Source: Helicobacter sp. MIT 99-5507 (GTDB lineage Bacteria > Campylobacterota > Campylobacteria > Campylobacterales > Helicobacteraceae). From it: DNA of 64,000 nt. Position 1 is the first letter of the stretch, and every line of letters starts with the position of its first letter. Positions 9,312 to 18,036 of the stretch are shown here, piece by piece. The stretch covers positions 124,001 to 188,000 of the forward strand of contig NZ_NXLO01000004.1 in the NCBI RefSeq assembly GCF_003364295.1, in the 5' to 3' direction. Position numbers and translations under genes: made by a program. The notes beneath the pieces are model-generated. The model saw only the letters and a program-made list of their open reading frames with translations. It ran no database searches and was not told the origin of the DNA.

Positions 9312-9892
9312 TTAATAATACTGCAATCCCAAATGCAAATATACCAGCAATAATAGTGATATATTGACTGAAACGCTTTTTCTTTGCACCATTAATAAGT
9401 GTGATAATAACTCCTGTGATATAAAGTATAAATAGAGTGCATGCAAACCCTATAGCGAGCACATCAAAAATTGCTGCATCTTTTGCTTCATGCAAGCTCA
9501 TAAGGACGCCAAGCAGAGATCTAGTTTGCACAATGACTTCATAACTAGATTCATTTAAAGGTTTAAGAGAGGCATTATAATATACGCTACCAATGCTAAT
9601 AAGCACATTTTCATCTTTGCTATCTATGGCTATATTAAGTGGTAATGGGATATTAGAATCTCTTAAAAATTCAAGTATTGCAACAGATTCTTGCCCTTTT
9701 TTATATTTATATTTTCTAGTTTATAATGCTGATAGCTTGCATTGAAATCTGCATCAATTCCACAGATAAAAAATATACCAGTAAGTGCATAAAGTAATGC
9801 CATTGGTAGAAAAAAATAAGCTTAAATATATATGCAGATTTCTTGATAACTTTATCATTGAATAAGCCTTTTTGTAGTGATTTAATAATCAT
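9292..9892 (-). pseudogene. PepSY-associated-type membrane protein, two frameshifts
   Basis: Three overlapping reading frames on the minus strand join into one protein of about 200 residues. An N-terminal piece from ATG 9892 ends in KLIFF. It continues in the next frame as LPMALLYALTGIFFICGID and a KLENINIKK stretch, and then in a third frame as GQESVAILEF to the stop at 9292. The product has three membrane helices and a periplasmic segment, like PepSY-associated membrane proteins. Both breaks fall in homopolymers (A7 at 9810-9816 and T6 at 9697-9702 on the plus strand), and adding one base at each repairs the frame. It is either a decayed gene or an assembly error. Confidence 0.68.
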
Positions 9893-9979
9893 AAATTCTA
9901 GCAAAAAATAATAATAGATAGATATTTGTAATTGCCTCTATACATACAAGGCATTTAGTATATTTAGAAATTTATAAGT

Positions 9980-9985
9980 TATAAT
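9980..9985 (+). promoter_or_regulatory. -10 element ahead of the queuosine-precursor transporter
   Basis: TATAAT 38 bases before the ATG at 10023, in a run of A/T-rich sequence. The leader is too short to hold a preQ1 riboswitch, and I see none. Confidence 0.5.
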
Positions 9986-10022
9986 TTTAAAATATTTTAA
10001 TTGAGGCTGGAGTGATTGTAAG

Positions 10023-10568
10023 ATGACTTATAAAATGACTTTGTTTTTTGCTTTTTTATTTACTATGATTTTTATATTGGCAAATTATTGTGTTCAATTT
10101 AATATAGGTTCATCGAATCTAACATATGGTGCTATTATTTATCCATTTAGTTTTTTGTTACTTGATATATTGAGTGAAAAATATAATAAAAAAGATGTCT
10201 TTAAGATAGTTAGATATGGTGTGATATTATCATTTATTCCATCATTTATTATTTCACAGCCTTCTATTGCTATTGCTTCTTTTTGTGCATTTTTTGTATC
10301 ACAGCATTTAGATGTATATATATTTTTTGCATTAAAGAAATTATTTCCAAAATTATGGTGGCTTAGAAATAATGCTTCAACGATAATTGCACAATTATTT
10401 GATACATTGATATTTTTTACTATAGCATTTTGGCTCACGCATTCATGGGAGTGGATTATTATCACAGCACTACTTGATTTTTGTGTAAAAATCATCTCTA
10501 GTTTTGCTAGCACGCCATTTTTTTATATTTTTGCAATACGAACAAAATACAAGATTCTAGCAAAGTGA
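10023..10568 (+). CDS. yhhQ: queuosine precursor transporter, VUT/YhhQ family
   Basis: 181 residues with six membrane helices. Family signatures visible are YPFSFLLLDILSEKYNKKD near residue 40, SQHLDVYIFFALK near residue 98 and NNASTIIAQLFDTLIFF near residue 120. YhhQ proteins import preQ0 or preQ1 for synthesis of the queuosine tRNA modification. The protein is slightly shorter than E. coli YhhQ, as is usual here. It is a single gene flanked by spacers, with its own likely promoter. It ends 115 bases before the hydrogenase operon, with a weak ATTAC/GTAAT hairpin and T run just after its stop. Confidence 0.84.
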   Translation: MTYKMTLFFAFLFTMIFILANYCVQFNIGSSNLTYGAIIYPFSFLLLDILSEKYNKKDVFKIVRYGVILSFIPSFIISQPSIAIASFCAFFVSQHLDVYIFFALKKLFPKLWWLRNNASTIIAQLFDTLIFFTIAFWLTHSWEWIIITALLDFCVKIISSFASTPFFYIFAIRTKYKILAK

Positions 10569-10682
10569 TTAATTACTTTTTGTAATATTTTTATTATCAC
10601 AATTTAGTTTTTAATGTTGCTTTTATTGTGCTATGGTTGTATTATTATGAGTTAGTTATTTTAAAGGAGGTTTGAAAGAAAT

Positions 10683-11843
10683 ATGTTTAATGAAGATAAC
10701 CAATCTTATAGCAATACTTTAAAGAGACTTGATGAATTAGAAAAAATGCCAGTGCAAGTTAATAAAGAAGGTGATATAAGAGAAATATTAGAAAATAATG
10801 GAATATCAAGAAGAGATTTTATGAAATGGGCTGCAGCAATGACAGCGACACTTGCTTTGCCATCATCATTTATTCCCCTTACTGCAAGAGCTGCAGAATT
10901 AGCAGGTAGAATCCCTATTGTTTGGCTTCATATGGCAGAATGCACAGGTTGCAGTGAGAGCTTGCTTAGAAGTAGCACTCCTAGCATAGATAGTATTATT
11001 TTTGATTATATCAGCTTAGAGTATCATGAAACGGTTATGGCAGCTTCTGGTTGGCAAGCAGAAGAGAATCTCCATAGTGCAATAAAAGATTATAAAGGTA
11101 AATATATATTAATGGTTGAAGGTGGGATTCCAAGCGGGGAGAGTGAATTTTATCTTACAATAGGTGCTGAAGGCACAACTGGTGCTAAGAGTGCAAGAGA
11201 AGCAGCAGAAGGTGCTATGGCTATATTTGCTATAGGGACATGTTCTAGTTTTGGTGGAGTTCAAGCAGCAGATCCAAATCCAACAAATGCAATGCCACTT
11301 AGCAAAATAACAAATAAGCCTGTTATAAATGTCCCAGGTTGTCCTCCAAGTGAAAAAAATATAGTTGGTAGTTTGCTTCATTTTATCTTATTTAAAACCT
11401 TACCTGCATTAGATGCTTATAATAGACCAACTTGGGCATATGGTCTTAGAATACATGATTTATGCGAGAGAAGGGGGCATTTTGATGCTGGTGAATTTGT
11501 TCAGCATTTTGGTGATGAGGGTGCTCAAAATGGATATTGCTTGTATAAAGTAGGTTGTAAAGGACCATATACATTTAATAACTGCTCAAGGCTTGGATTT
11601 AATGATCATACAAGTTGGCCTGTAAAAGCTGGACATGGTTGTATTGGTTGTAGTGAGCCAAATTTTTGGGATACAATGAGACCATTTGAAGAACCACTTG
11701 CAAATAGATTATATTCTACAAAATTTGATGGCTTAGGTGCTGATAAAACGGCAGATACTATTGGCGTTGTATTATTAAGTGCTACTGCTATTGGAATTGC
11801 TGCACACGCTGCTATTTCTAGCATGATTAAGAATAAAGAGTAA
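10683..11843 (+). CDS. hydA: [NiFe]-hydrogenase small subunit, Tat-exported
   Basis: 386 residues. A twin-arginine signal SRRDFMKW sits at residues 42-49, followed by a hydrophobic stretch and an ARAA cleavage region near residue 70. The mature part has the proximal-cluster ECTGCSES motif, then GTCSSFGG and PGCPPSEKN. The C-terminal cluster region includes HDLCERRGHF, GCKGPYTFNNC and HGCIGCSEPNFWD, binding the medial [3Fe-4S] and distal [4Fe-4S] clusters. A C-terminal membrane helix anchors it in the inner membrane facing the periplasm. With HydB and HydC it oxidises H2 and feeds electrons to menaquinone. A strong AAAGGAGG ribosome site precedes the ATG. First gene of hydABCDE. Confidence 0.95.
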   Translation: MFNEDNQSYSNTLKRLDELEKMPVQVNKEGDIREILENNGISRRDFMKWAAAMTATLALPSSFIPLTARAAELAGRIPIVWLHMAECTGCSESLLRSSTPSIDSIIFDYISLEYHETVMAASGWQAEENLHSAIKDYKGKYILMVEGGIPSGESEFYLTIGAEGTTGAKSAREAAEGAMAIFAIGTCSSFGGVQAADPNPTNAMPLSKITNKPVINVPGCPPSEKNIVGSLLHFILFKTLPALDAYNRPTWAYGLRIHDLCERRGHFDAGEFVQHFGDEGAQNGYCLYKVGCKGPYTFNNCSRLGFNDHTSWPVKAGHGCIGCSEPNFWDTMRPFEEPLANRLYSTKFDGLGADKTADTIGVVLLSATAIGIAAHAAISSMIKNKE

Positions 11844-11871
11844 AAAGTAAAGAGATATTAGAGGAAATATA

Positions 11872-13596
11872 ATGACAAAAAGAATAGTAGTTGATCCAAT
11901 AACAAGAATTGAAGGACATTTAAGAATAGAAGTCGTAGTTGATGAAAATAATGTAATAACAGATGCTTTTTCTAGCTCCACATTATGGCGAGGTTTAGAA
12001 AAAGTTGTGCAAAATAGGGATCCTAGAGATGCTGGATTTTTAATGCAACGAATCTGCGGAGTATGCACATTTTCACATTATAAAGCAGGGATTAGTGCGG
12101 TTGAAAATGCTCTTAATATCACACCACCAAAAAATGCTGAACTTATTAGATCTTTGATGAATATTTCACTTGTATTACACGATCATCCAGTGCATTTTTA
12201 TACTCTTCATGGGCTTGATTGGTGTGATATTGTTTCGGCTCTAAAAGCAGATCCACACAAAGCATCAAATATTGCATTTAAATATAGTAATTTTCCTATG
12301 AATACCGGTGCAGATGAATTAAAAGCTGTGCAAGCAAAAGTAACAGATTTTGTTAAAAAAGGTGCATTAGGACCTTTTGCAAATGCTTATTGGGGGCATA
12401 AAACTTATAGATTCTCTCCAGAACAAAATTTGATAGTTTTATCGCATTATTTAAAATTACTTGAAGTTCAAAGAGTTGCTGCTCAAATGATGGCTATATT
12501 TGGTTCAAAACAACCTCACCCGCAGAATCTAACCGTTGGTGGAATTACATCTGTTATGGATGTCTTAGATCCAAGCAGACTTGGTGAGTGGCTATCTAAA
12601 TATCAATATGTAAAAGATTTTGTAGATAGGGCATATTATCCAGACATATTAATGGCTGCAGAAGTTTATAAAAATGAGCCAAGTGTGATTAAAGGCTCAG
12701 GTGTGCCAAACTTTTTATGCTATGAAGAAATTCCAATTGGCAATGGAGAATACCTATACAGCAGCGGTATTGTAAGGGATTATGATATTACAAAATTATA
12801 TGATATCAATGAAGATTTGATAACAGAAGAAGCTACTCACTCATGGTATAAAGATAATGAGCCATTACACCCATATGATGGTAAAACAGAGCCAGAATAT
12901 ACTGGATTTAAAGATGGAAATAGCATTGGTCCAGATTTGAAAGATGTTAAAACAAAATTACTTGATGTAGATGGCAAATATAGTTGGATTAAATCACCAA
13001 GATATGATGGAGCTCCTATGGAAGTAGGACCACTAGCAGCTATTGTTGTAGGGCTTGCAGCAAAAAATCCACGAATTACTACTATTGCAGAGCAGTTTTT
13101 AAAAGATTCTAAACTTCCATTAAAAGCAGTATTTAGCACTTTAGGTAGGACTGCAGCAAGAGCATTAGAGTGTAAATTATCAGCTGATTATGGTATAGAA
13201 GTGTTTAATTCATTAATTGAGAATCTAAAAACAGATAAAGCTACATGTGCTAAATATGAAATAGATAAAAATAAAGAATATAAAGGTAGGTATATTGGAA
13301 ATGTTCCACGAGGGACGTTAAGCCATTGGGTGCGAATTAAAAATGGTGTTATTGAAAATTATCAAGCTGTTGTGCCATCCACTTGGAATGCAGGTCCTAG
13401 AGATGCAAATGGGCAAAAAGGTCCTTATGAAGCAAGCCTAATTGGCATCAAAATTGCAAATCTCGCTCAACCTTTAGAAATTATTAGGACTATACATTCA
13501 TTTGATCCTTGCATTGCTTGTTCTGTTCATTTGATAGATACAAAAGGTAATAAAATGGGTGAATATAAGGTGAATCCTGCAACATTGCGTGTATAA
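11872..13596 (+). CDS. hydB: [NiFe]-hydrogenase large subunit
   Basis: 574 residues. The N-terminal nickel ligands are in RICGVCTFSHYKAG near residue 60 and the C-terminal ligands in DPCIACSVH near residue 550. The 21 residues after that histidine are the expected peptide removed by the maturation protease encoded two genes downstream. The protein holds the Ni-Fe(CN)2CO site and crosses the membrane as a passenger of the HydA Tat signal. It begins 28 bases after hydA with an AGAGG-type ribosome site. Length and motifs are normal for a group 1 uptake hydrogenase. Confidence 0.95.
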   Translation: MTKRIVVDPITRIEGHLRIEVVVDENNVITDAFSSSTLWRGLEKVVQNRDPRDAGFLMQRICGVCTFSHYKAGISAVENALNITPPKNAELIRSLMNISLVLHDHPVHFYTLHGLDWCDIVSALKADPHKASNIAFKYSNFPMNTGADELKAVQAKVTDFVKKGALGPFANAYWGHKTYRFSPEQNLIVLSHYLKLLEVQRVAAQMMAIFGSKQPHPQNLTVGGITSVMDVLDPSRLGEWLSKYQYVKDFVDRAYYPDILMAAEVYKNEPSVIKGSGVPNFLCYEEIPIGNGEYLYSSGIVRDYDITKLYDINEDLITEEATHSWYKDNEPLHPYDGKTEPEYTGFKDGNSIGPDLKDVKTKLLDVDGKYSWIKSPRYDGAPMEVGPLAAIVVGLAAKNPRITTIAEQFLKDSKLPLKAVFSTLGRTAARALECKLSADYGIEVFNSLIENLKTDKATCAKYEIDKNKEYKGRYIGNVPRGTLSHWVRIKNGVIENYQAVVPSTWNAGPRDANGQKGPYEASLIGIKIANLAQPLEIIRTIHSFDPCIACSVHLIDTKGNKMGEYKVNPATLRV

Positions 13597-13606
13597 GGAA
13601 AACAAT

Positions 13607-14293
13607 ATGAAAACAAATAAAAAACTTTTTACAAGGACTATAACATTTAGTCCTTTAGTTAGATTCTTTCATTGGATTCGTGCATTTTGTATATTTTTCT
13701 TAATTTTTAGTGGATTTTATTTAGCGTATCCGTTTTTAATACCAGAAGTCAGTGCTACACCTACAAATTTTTTATATGCTTCATTTAGGAGTTTTCATGT
13801 TATAGCTGGCTTTTTGCTTATAGCTGTATCTTTTTTTAGAGTGTATTTATTTTTTACAAGTAAAAGTAAAGGAGAGAGGGTTTCTGCAAAAGATTTATTT
13901 GATACAAAGGTGTGGATAGGACAGATTAAAAATTATTTATTTTTAGGTGCTCACCCGCATATAAAAGGTGTATATAATCCAATTCAATTTTTTGCATATT
14001 TAGTTTTTGCAATATTAATTTTAATTATTTCTCTTAGTGGTGTAATTTTATATTATCATGTTTATCATGATGGTCTTGGTGGCATACTAGCTTATATGTT
14101 TAAATGGCTAGAAGTGGCAGTTGGTGGTCTTGCAAATGTGCGAATTATTCATCATATTGCTACTTGGACTATTATTTTATTTATACCAGTGCATGTTTAT
14201 ATGGTAGTATGGAATGCAGTAAAACATCCAGATGGAGGGGCAGATTCTATTGTAGGTGGATATAGATATCAAGAAGCTCATTTAAAAGAGTAG
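13607..14293 (+). CDS. hydC: hydrogenase cytochrome b subunit
   Basis: About 228 residues with four membrane helices and haem-binding histidines in the usual places: RFFHWIRAF near the start, a FHVIAGF helix, and HHIATWTIILFIPVHVYMVVW at the end (landmarks). It passes electrons from the hydrogenase clusters to the menaquinone pool. I prefer the ATG at 13607, which has AAGGAA six bases upstream. A GTG at 13589 in the same frame lies inside the hydB 3' end. The family is the HyaC/HydC type b cytochrome. Confidence 0.93.
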   Translation: MKTNKKLFTRTITFSPLVRFFHWIRAFCIFFLIFSGFYLAYPFLIPEVSATPTNFLYASFRSFHVIAGFLLIAVSFFRVYLFFTSKSKGERVSAKDLFDTKVWIGQIKNYLFLGAHPHIKGVYNPIQFFAYLVFAILILIISLSGVILYYHVYHDGLGGILAYMFKWLEVAVGGLANVRIIHHIATWTIILFIPVHVYMVVWNAVKHPDGGADSIVGGYRYQEAHLKE

Positions 14294-14294
14294 T

Positions 14295-14837
14295 ATGAGA
14301 ATACTTATTCTTGGTATAGGAAATATTCTTTTTGGAGATGAAGGAATAGGTGTTCATTTATCAAATCTATTAAAAATAAATTATAGATTTAGTTCAGCTG
14401 AACATAGCCTAGATATAATAGATGGAGGGACATTAGCTCAAGCTTTGATACCTCTTATCACCTCATATGATTATGTAATTTTATTAGATTGTATTAATGC
14501 AGTTGATGGTAAAGTAGGTGATGTATTTTTCTTTGATTTTGAAAATATACCAAATAATATTAATTGGCAAGGCACGGCACACGAGGTAGAAATGCTTCAA
14601 ACTTTGAAGATGATTGAAATGTTGGGGGATTTACCAACAATAAAAATCATTGCAACTATTCCAGAAATAATAAATGATGATGCCATGTTTAATTTATCTA
14701 TAAAAATACAAGATTCTGCATTGTTTATGCGTGATATTGCGCTTAAACATTTAAAAGATTTAGGTTTTAGCATAGATGAAGTTGATAATAAACACTTGCA
14801 AGAGATAGCCAATAATTCATTTAAAGGTTACGAGTGA
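14295..14837 (+). CDS. hydD: hydrogenase maturation endopeptidase
   Basis: 180 residues beginning LILGIGNILFGDEGIGVHL, the HyaD/HycI-type motif whose Glu (E in GDEG) and later Asp and His bind the nickel of the immature large subunit. LLDCINAVDGKVGDV and the TAHEVEML stretch carry the other expected ligands. The enzyme removes the C-terminal peptide of HydB after nickel insertion. It starts one base after the hydC stop and overlaps the next gene by four bases. Confidence 0.93.
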   Translation: MRILILGIGNILFGDEGIGVHLSNLLKINYRFSSAEHSLDIIDGGTLAQALIPLITSYDYVILLDCINAVDGKVGDVFFFDFENIPNNINWQGTAHEVEMLQTLKMIEMLGDLPTIKIIATIPEIINDDAMFNLSIKIQDSALFMRDIALKHLKDLGFSIDEVDNKHLQEIANNSFKGYE

Positions 14838-16396
14838 TATTAAAATTTGTTTTCTTGTATAAAAATTCAAATAAAGATTATTTTTTAAAAATTATGCAGA
14901 ATCTTGCTAATGAATTTGACTTAAAGCATAGCAATATGACTTTGGATAGCGAATTTTTATTTTTTGTTAATGGTAATGATGACAATCTTGGCTTGTTTGC
15001 AGATAGTATTTCAAATAGGATTCCACTATCTCTTTATTTTATATTTAAAAGTGTTGATGTGGTAAAAGAAATACCAAAAGAAAGCCTCTCTATACTTGAT
15101 AAAAGCTCGTCGTCCTTTGATTTTGATTTAATAGAGTTAAATAATATAAAAGATATTGATGGAGAATATTTTTGTGATATTTTTTCTTATCCAAAACATA
15201 AAATATCATTTGATATAACATTTAATCAAAAAAATATTAAGTCAAAACAAGATTTGCTAGATTCTATGCAAAATATCGTTTTAAATTTAAAATCAAGGCA
15301 AAATATTGAGATTCAAACTACAAAAGGCAAAATATCTTTATGTATTGATAATAAAAACTTTGATTTGATTTTAGCAAATGATATTTCTACAATAAGTCTT
15401 TATACAAGGGCAAATAAAGATGAATTAGATGCGCTTGCTACTTTTGAAAAGCCGATAGTAAAACTCAAGATAAAAGATGTATTTATTAATGAATTAGGAT
15501 TTAAAAGTGCAAAGTTTATTTTACCATATGACCCGATATTATCGATATTATCAAGCTTTTTAATAAAATTTGATATACCATTTTTATATCTAAAATATAC
15601 TAAAGATTCTAGCGATGGCTTGTATTATAAAAGTCAATATAGTGATAGATTTTTTGAGATTGTTCTTGGAGATAATGGATATTTTATAGAAAAGAATTTT
15701 TTAGATTCTAAAATTTCTTTAGATTCTTTTATAGAATCTAGCTTTATACATAATAATCCTATGCTAATTTTTTATATAAGCACAAATAATCCAAGTATAT
15801 TTAGAATTCAAAATATTTCAAATCTTATTAAAATTGATTTTGATATAAACCCAAAAAATTTGTTAAAGCAATTATCACAACGTAACAATGGCACTAAATT
15901 GATTCAAAATTATAAAAATATTTATAAAGATAGAATCGATTATATCGATAGTTTTGGTGATGATATAATATTTAGTCAAAATATTCTTGATATATTACGC
16001 CCAATAAGTGTCATTCTTGGATATACTAAGGAATTAAAACAAGATGAAGTTTTTAGATATGCTGATAGATCTTTGCGAGATATTGGTCCAAGAATTGATT
16101 TTAAAACTATCAATGTAGAAGGCAATGTGTGTTATGACCCATTATCTACGATCAGTTCTACTATGAGCTTTACTCTTGCAGGGGTTGAAAATGAGGTGAT
16201 ATGCTATGGTATATTTGATAGTCTAGCAGATTTTTTTATTAACATTATTAGAGATGTAAATATAAATTATAATATTAAAGATATAGGAATTATTGGTAAC
16301 TTATTTATTAATAAAATATTTTTTAATAAGATTACAAAGAAGTTTCCACAAAATTTTACATTACATTATCCAAAATATGTGGATTTGAAACAATGA
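14834..16396 (+). CDS. hydE: hydrogenase accessory protein HydE (Helicobacter type)
   Basis: 520 residues from a GTG overlapping the hydD stop as GTGA. In Helicobacter pylori the gene in this position, hydE, is needed for hydrogenase activity. It is not the radical SAM HydE of [FeFe] enzymes: no CxxxCxxC motif is present. The last 130 residues (SFTLAGVENEVICYGIFDSLADFF, then DIGIIGNLFINKIFF as landmarks) resemble the Kae1-like C-terminal domain of HypF, with SGG-type glycine motifs degraded. A HypF-like role in delivering ligands to the active site is inference. The rest of the protein is poorly conserved and AT-rich. Confidence 0.85.
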   Translation: MILKFVFLYKNSNKDYFLKIMQNLANEFDLKHSNMTLDSEFLFFVNGNDDNLGLFADSISNRIPLSLYFIFKSVDVVKEIPKESLSILDKSSSSFDFDLIELNNIKDIDGEYFCDIFSYPKHKISFDITFNQKNIKSKQDLLDSMQNIVLNLKSRQNIEIQTTKGKISLCIDNKNFDLILANDISTISLYTRANKDELDALATFEKPIVKLKIKDVFINELGFKSAKFILPYDPILSILSSFLIKFDIPFLYLKYTKDSSDGLYYKSQYSDRFFEIVLGDNGYFIEKNFLDSKISLDSFIESSFIHNNPMLIFYISTNNPSIFRIQNISNLIKIDFDINPKNLLKQLSQRNNGTKLIQNYKNIYKDRIDYIDSFGDDIIFSQNILDILRPISVILGYTKELKQDEVFRYADRSLRDIGPRIDFKTINVEGNVCYDPLSTISSTMSFTLAGVENEVICYGIFDSLADFFINIIRDVNINYNIKDIGIIGNLFINKIFFNKITKKFPQNFTLHYPKYVDLKQ

Positions 16397-16404
16397 GGGA
16401 GTAG

Positions 16405-18036
16405 GTGGTGTATAGCATAGGTGTTTATTTTAAGATTTTTTTATTTATTCCAATACTTATAGCATTGCTTATAAATATAGGTTGTGTTGTATTTGGTGTA
16501 TTATTTGTTACACTTGTAGGTAGGCATAATTTAGTCTTATTTTCTGAAGTTTATACAGGATTTGTTGTTTTAATTAACATATTAATAGTTTTTGCTGTGA
16601 TGTATTTATCAAATAGATTTATAAGAGATAATACAATAAATGCATTAAATAATTTTTATCAAGATATGCAGAGTTTTTATAAATCAAATCAAGATAGCTT
16701 TACTTCCTGGTCTCAAAGTATAATAACCTCTCCTGAAGAAGTAGTAGAAATATCAAGGTATTTTCATAATAATATTGCACAAAAAATATATGATTTGAAT
16801 TATAGAATAAACCATGATCCACTTACTGGACTTCGCACTTATATGACATTAAGAGATGATTTGATGAAATATCAAAATCATGTAATAGCAGTTATGAATA
16901 TAAGTAATTTTAAAGAAATCAATAGCTTTTATGGACTTGAACTTGCAGATAAGATTTTGGATTCTATTGCATCGATATTAAAAAATTATTTTAAGAGTGA
17001 AAATTATTTATTATATAGGATAGCAGGCGATGATTTTGCAATTCTTTGGGTGAATTATACAGATAGAAGTATTTTTGTAAAAAAGCTTGATGATTTTTTA
17101 GAATATTTAGGTAGAAAAGAAATATTAGTTGATGGTTATACTTGTATAAATTTAACTGCAACAATAGGTATAGCATTTTCTTATGATAGTGCAAAATATA
17201 GCATGGTAAATGCACTTATGGCACTTCATCATGCAAAAGAATATAAAAATCCAATAGTAATATATAATAAAAATCTACCAACGCTAAGCGTGCTTAAAAA
17301 CAATATTCAATACACAGAAATCATCTATCACGCACTAAAAAATCAAGATGTTATTCCATTTTATCAAAGAATAGAAGCTGTTCAAGATTCTCTAATACAG
17401 CAAGAAAAAAAGCATAAATATGAAGCATTAATGCGTATTAAAGATAAAGATAATCATATAGTGCCACCTTCATTATTTTTAGAGATTGCAAAGAGATCTA
17501 ATGCATATTTAAAATTATCAAAATTGATGATAGAAAAATCTTTTGCATTTCTTTCTACAAGAGATGATTTGATATTTTCTGTGAATCTATCTTTGGAAGA
17601 TATGTCATCTCCTGAATTTTCTATGTGGTTTATGGATAGAATTGTTCGTTATAATTTAGAAGGAAGAGTGGTAGTTGAGATTACAGAACAAGAGAGTATA
17701 AAGGATTTTGATAGTGTTAGTAATTTTATTGCAAATGTAAAAGAATTAGGTGTCAAAATCGCTCTTGATGATTTTGGAAGTGGATATTCTAATTTTTCAA
17801 TTTTAATGCAGTTGCAAATAAATTATCTAAAAATTGATGGCTCATTAATAAAAAATATAGATAAAGATCAAAATGCAAAAATCATTGTTGAGACTATTGC
17901 AAGATTTGCAAAATTATTAAATATATACACAATAGCCGAATTTGTAAGCTCCAAAGAAGTATATAATGTGGTAAAAGACATCGGCATTGATTATGTGCAA
18001 GGCTATTATACAGGAAAGCCATTGCAAAATATATAG
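16405..18036 (+). CDS. membrane GGDEF-EAL protein, likely c-di-GMP phosphodiesterase
   Basis: 543 residues from a GTG nine bases after hydE, so probably co-transcribed. Two membrane helices lie in the first 75 residues, without an obvious sensor domain between them. The GGDEF domain (about 130-300) carries AGDDF at residue 207 in place of GGDEF, so cyclase activity is uncertain. The EAL domain (about 320-543) keeps EALMR near residue 340, a VNLS strand, EITEQ, DDFGSGYS, a LKIDG lysine and a final VQGYY with glutamine, a complete set for hydrolysing c-di-GMP. I infer a phosphodiesterase whose GGDEF part may be regulatory. Its stop abuts the stop of convergent proA. Confidence 0.88.
   Translation: MVYSIGVYFKIFLFIPILIALLINIGCVVFGVLFVTLVGRHNLVLFSEVYTGFVVLINILIVFAVMYLSNRFIRDNTINALNNFYQDMQSFYKSNQDSFTSWSQSIITSPEEVVEISRYFHNNIAQKIYDLNYRINHDPLTGLRTYMTLRDDLMKYQNHVIAVMNISNFKEINSFYGLELADKILDSIASILKNYFKSENYLLYRIAGDDFAILWVNYTDRSIFVKKLDDFLEYLGRKEILVDGYTCINLTATIGIAFSYDSAKYSMVNALMALHHAKEYKNPIVIYNKNLPTLSVLKNNIQYTEIIYHALKNQDVIPFYQRIEAVQDSLIQQEKKHKYEALMRIKDKDNHIVPPSLFLEIAKRSNAYLKLSKLMIEKSFAFLSTRDDLIFSVNLSLEDMSSPEFSMWFMDRIVRYNLEGRVVVEITEQESIKDFDSVSNFIANVKELGVKIALDDFGSGYSNFSILMQLQINYLKIDGSLIKNIDKDQNAKIIVETIARFAKLLNIYTIAEFVSSKEVYNVVKDIGIDYVQGYYTGKPLQNI

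Noticed and set aside
9981-10022. preQ1 riboswitch before the queuosine-precursor transporter
   Set aside because: The leader is only about 30 bases and lacks the C-rich loop and A-rich tail of the preQ1-I aptamer.
10139-10513. 124-codon minus-strand frame opposite the VUT transporter
   Set aside because: Fully inside a well-supported gene on the other strand, with no motif or ribosome site; a shadow frame.
10569-10600. terminator after the VUT transporter
   Set aside because: The ATTAC/GTAAT stem is only five A/T-rich base pairs, too weak to support as a feature on its own.
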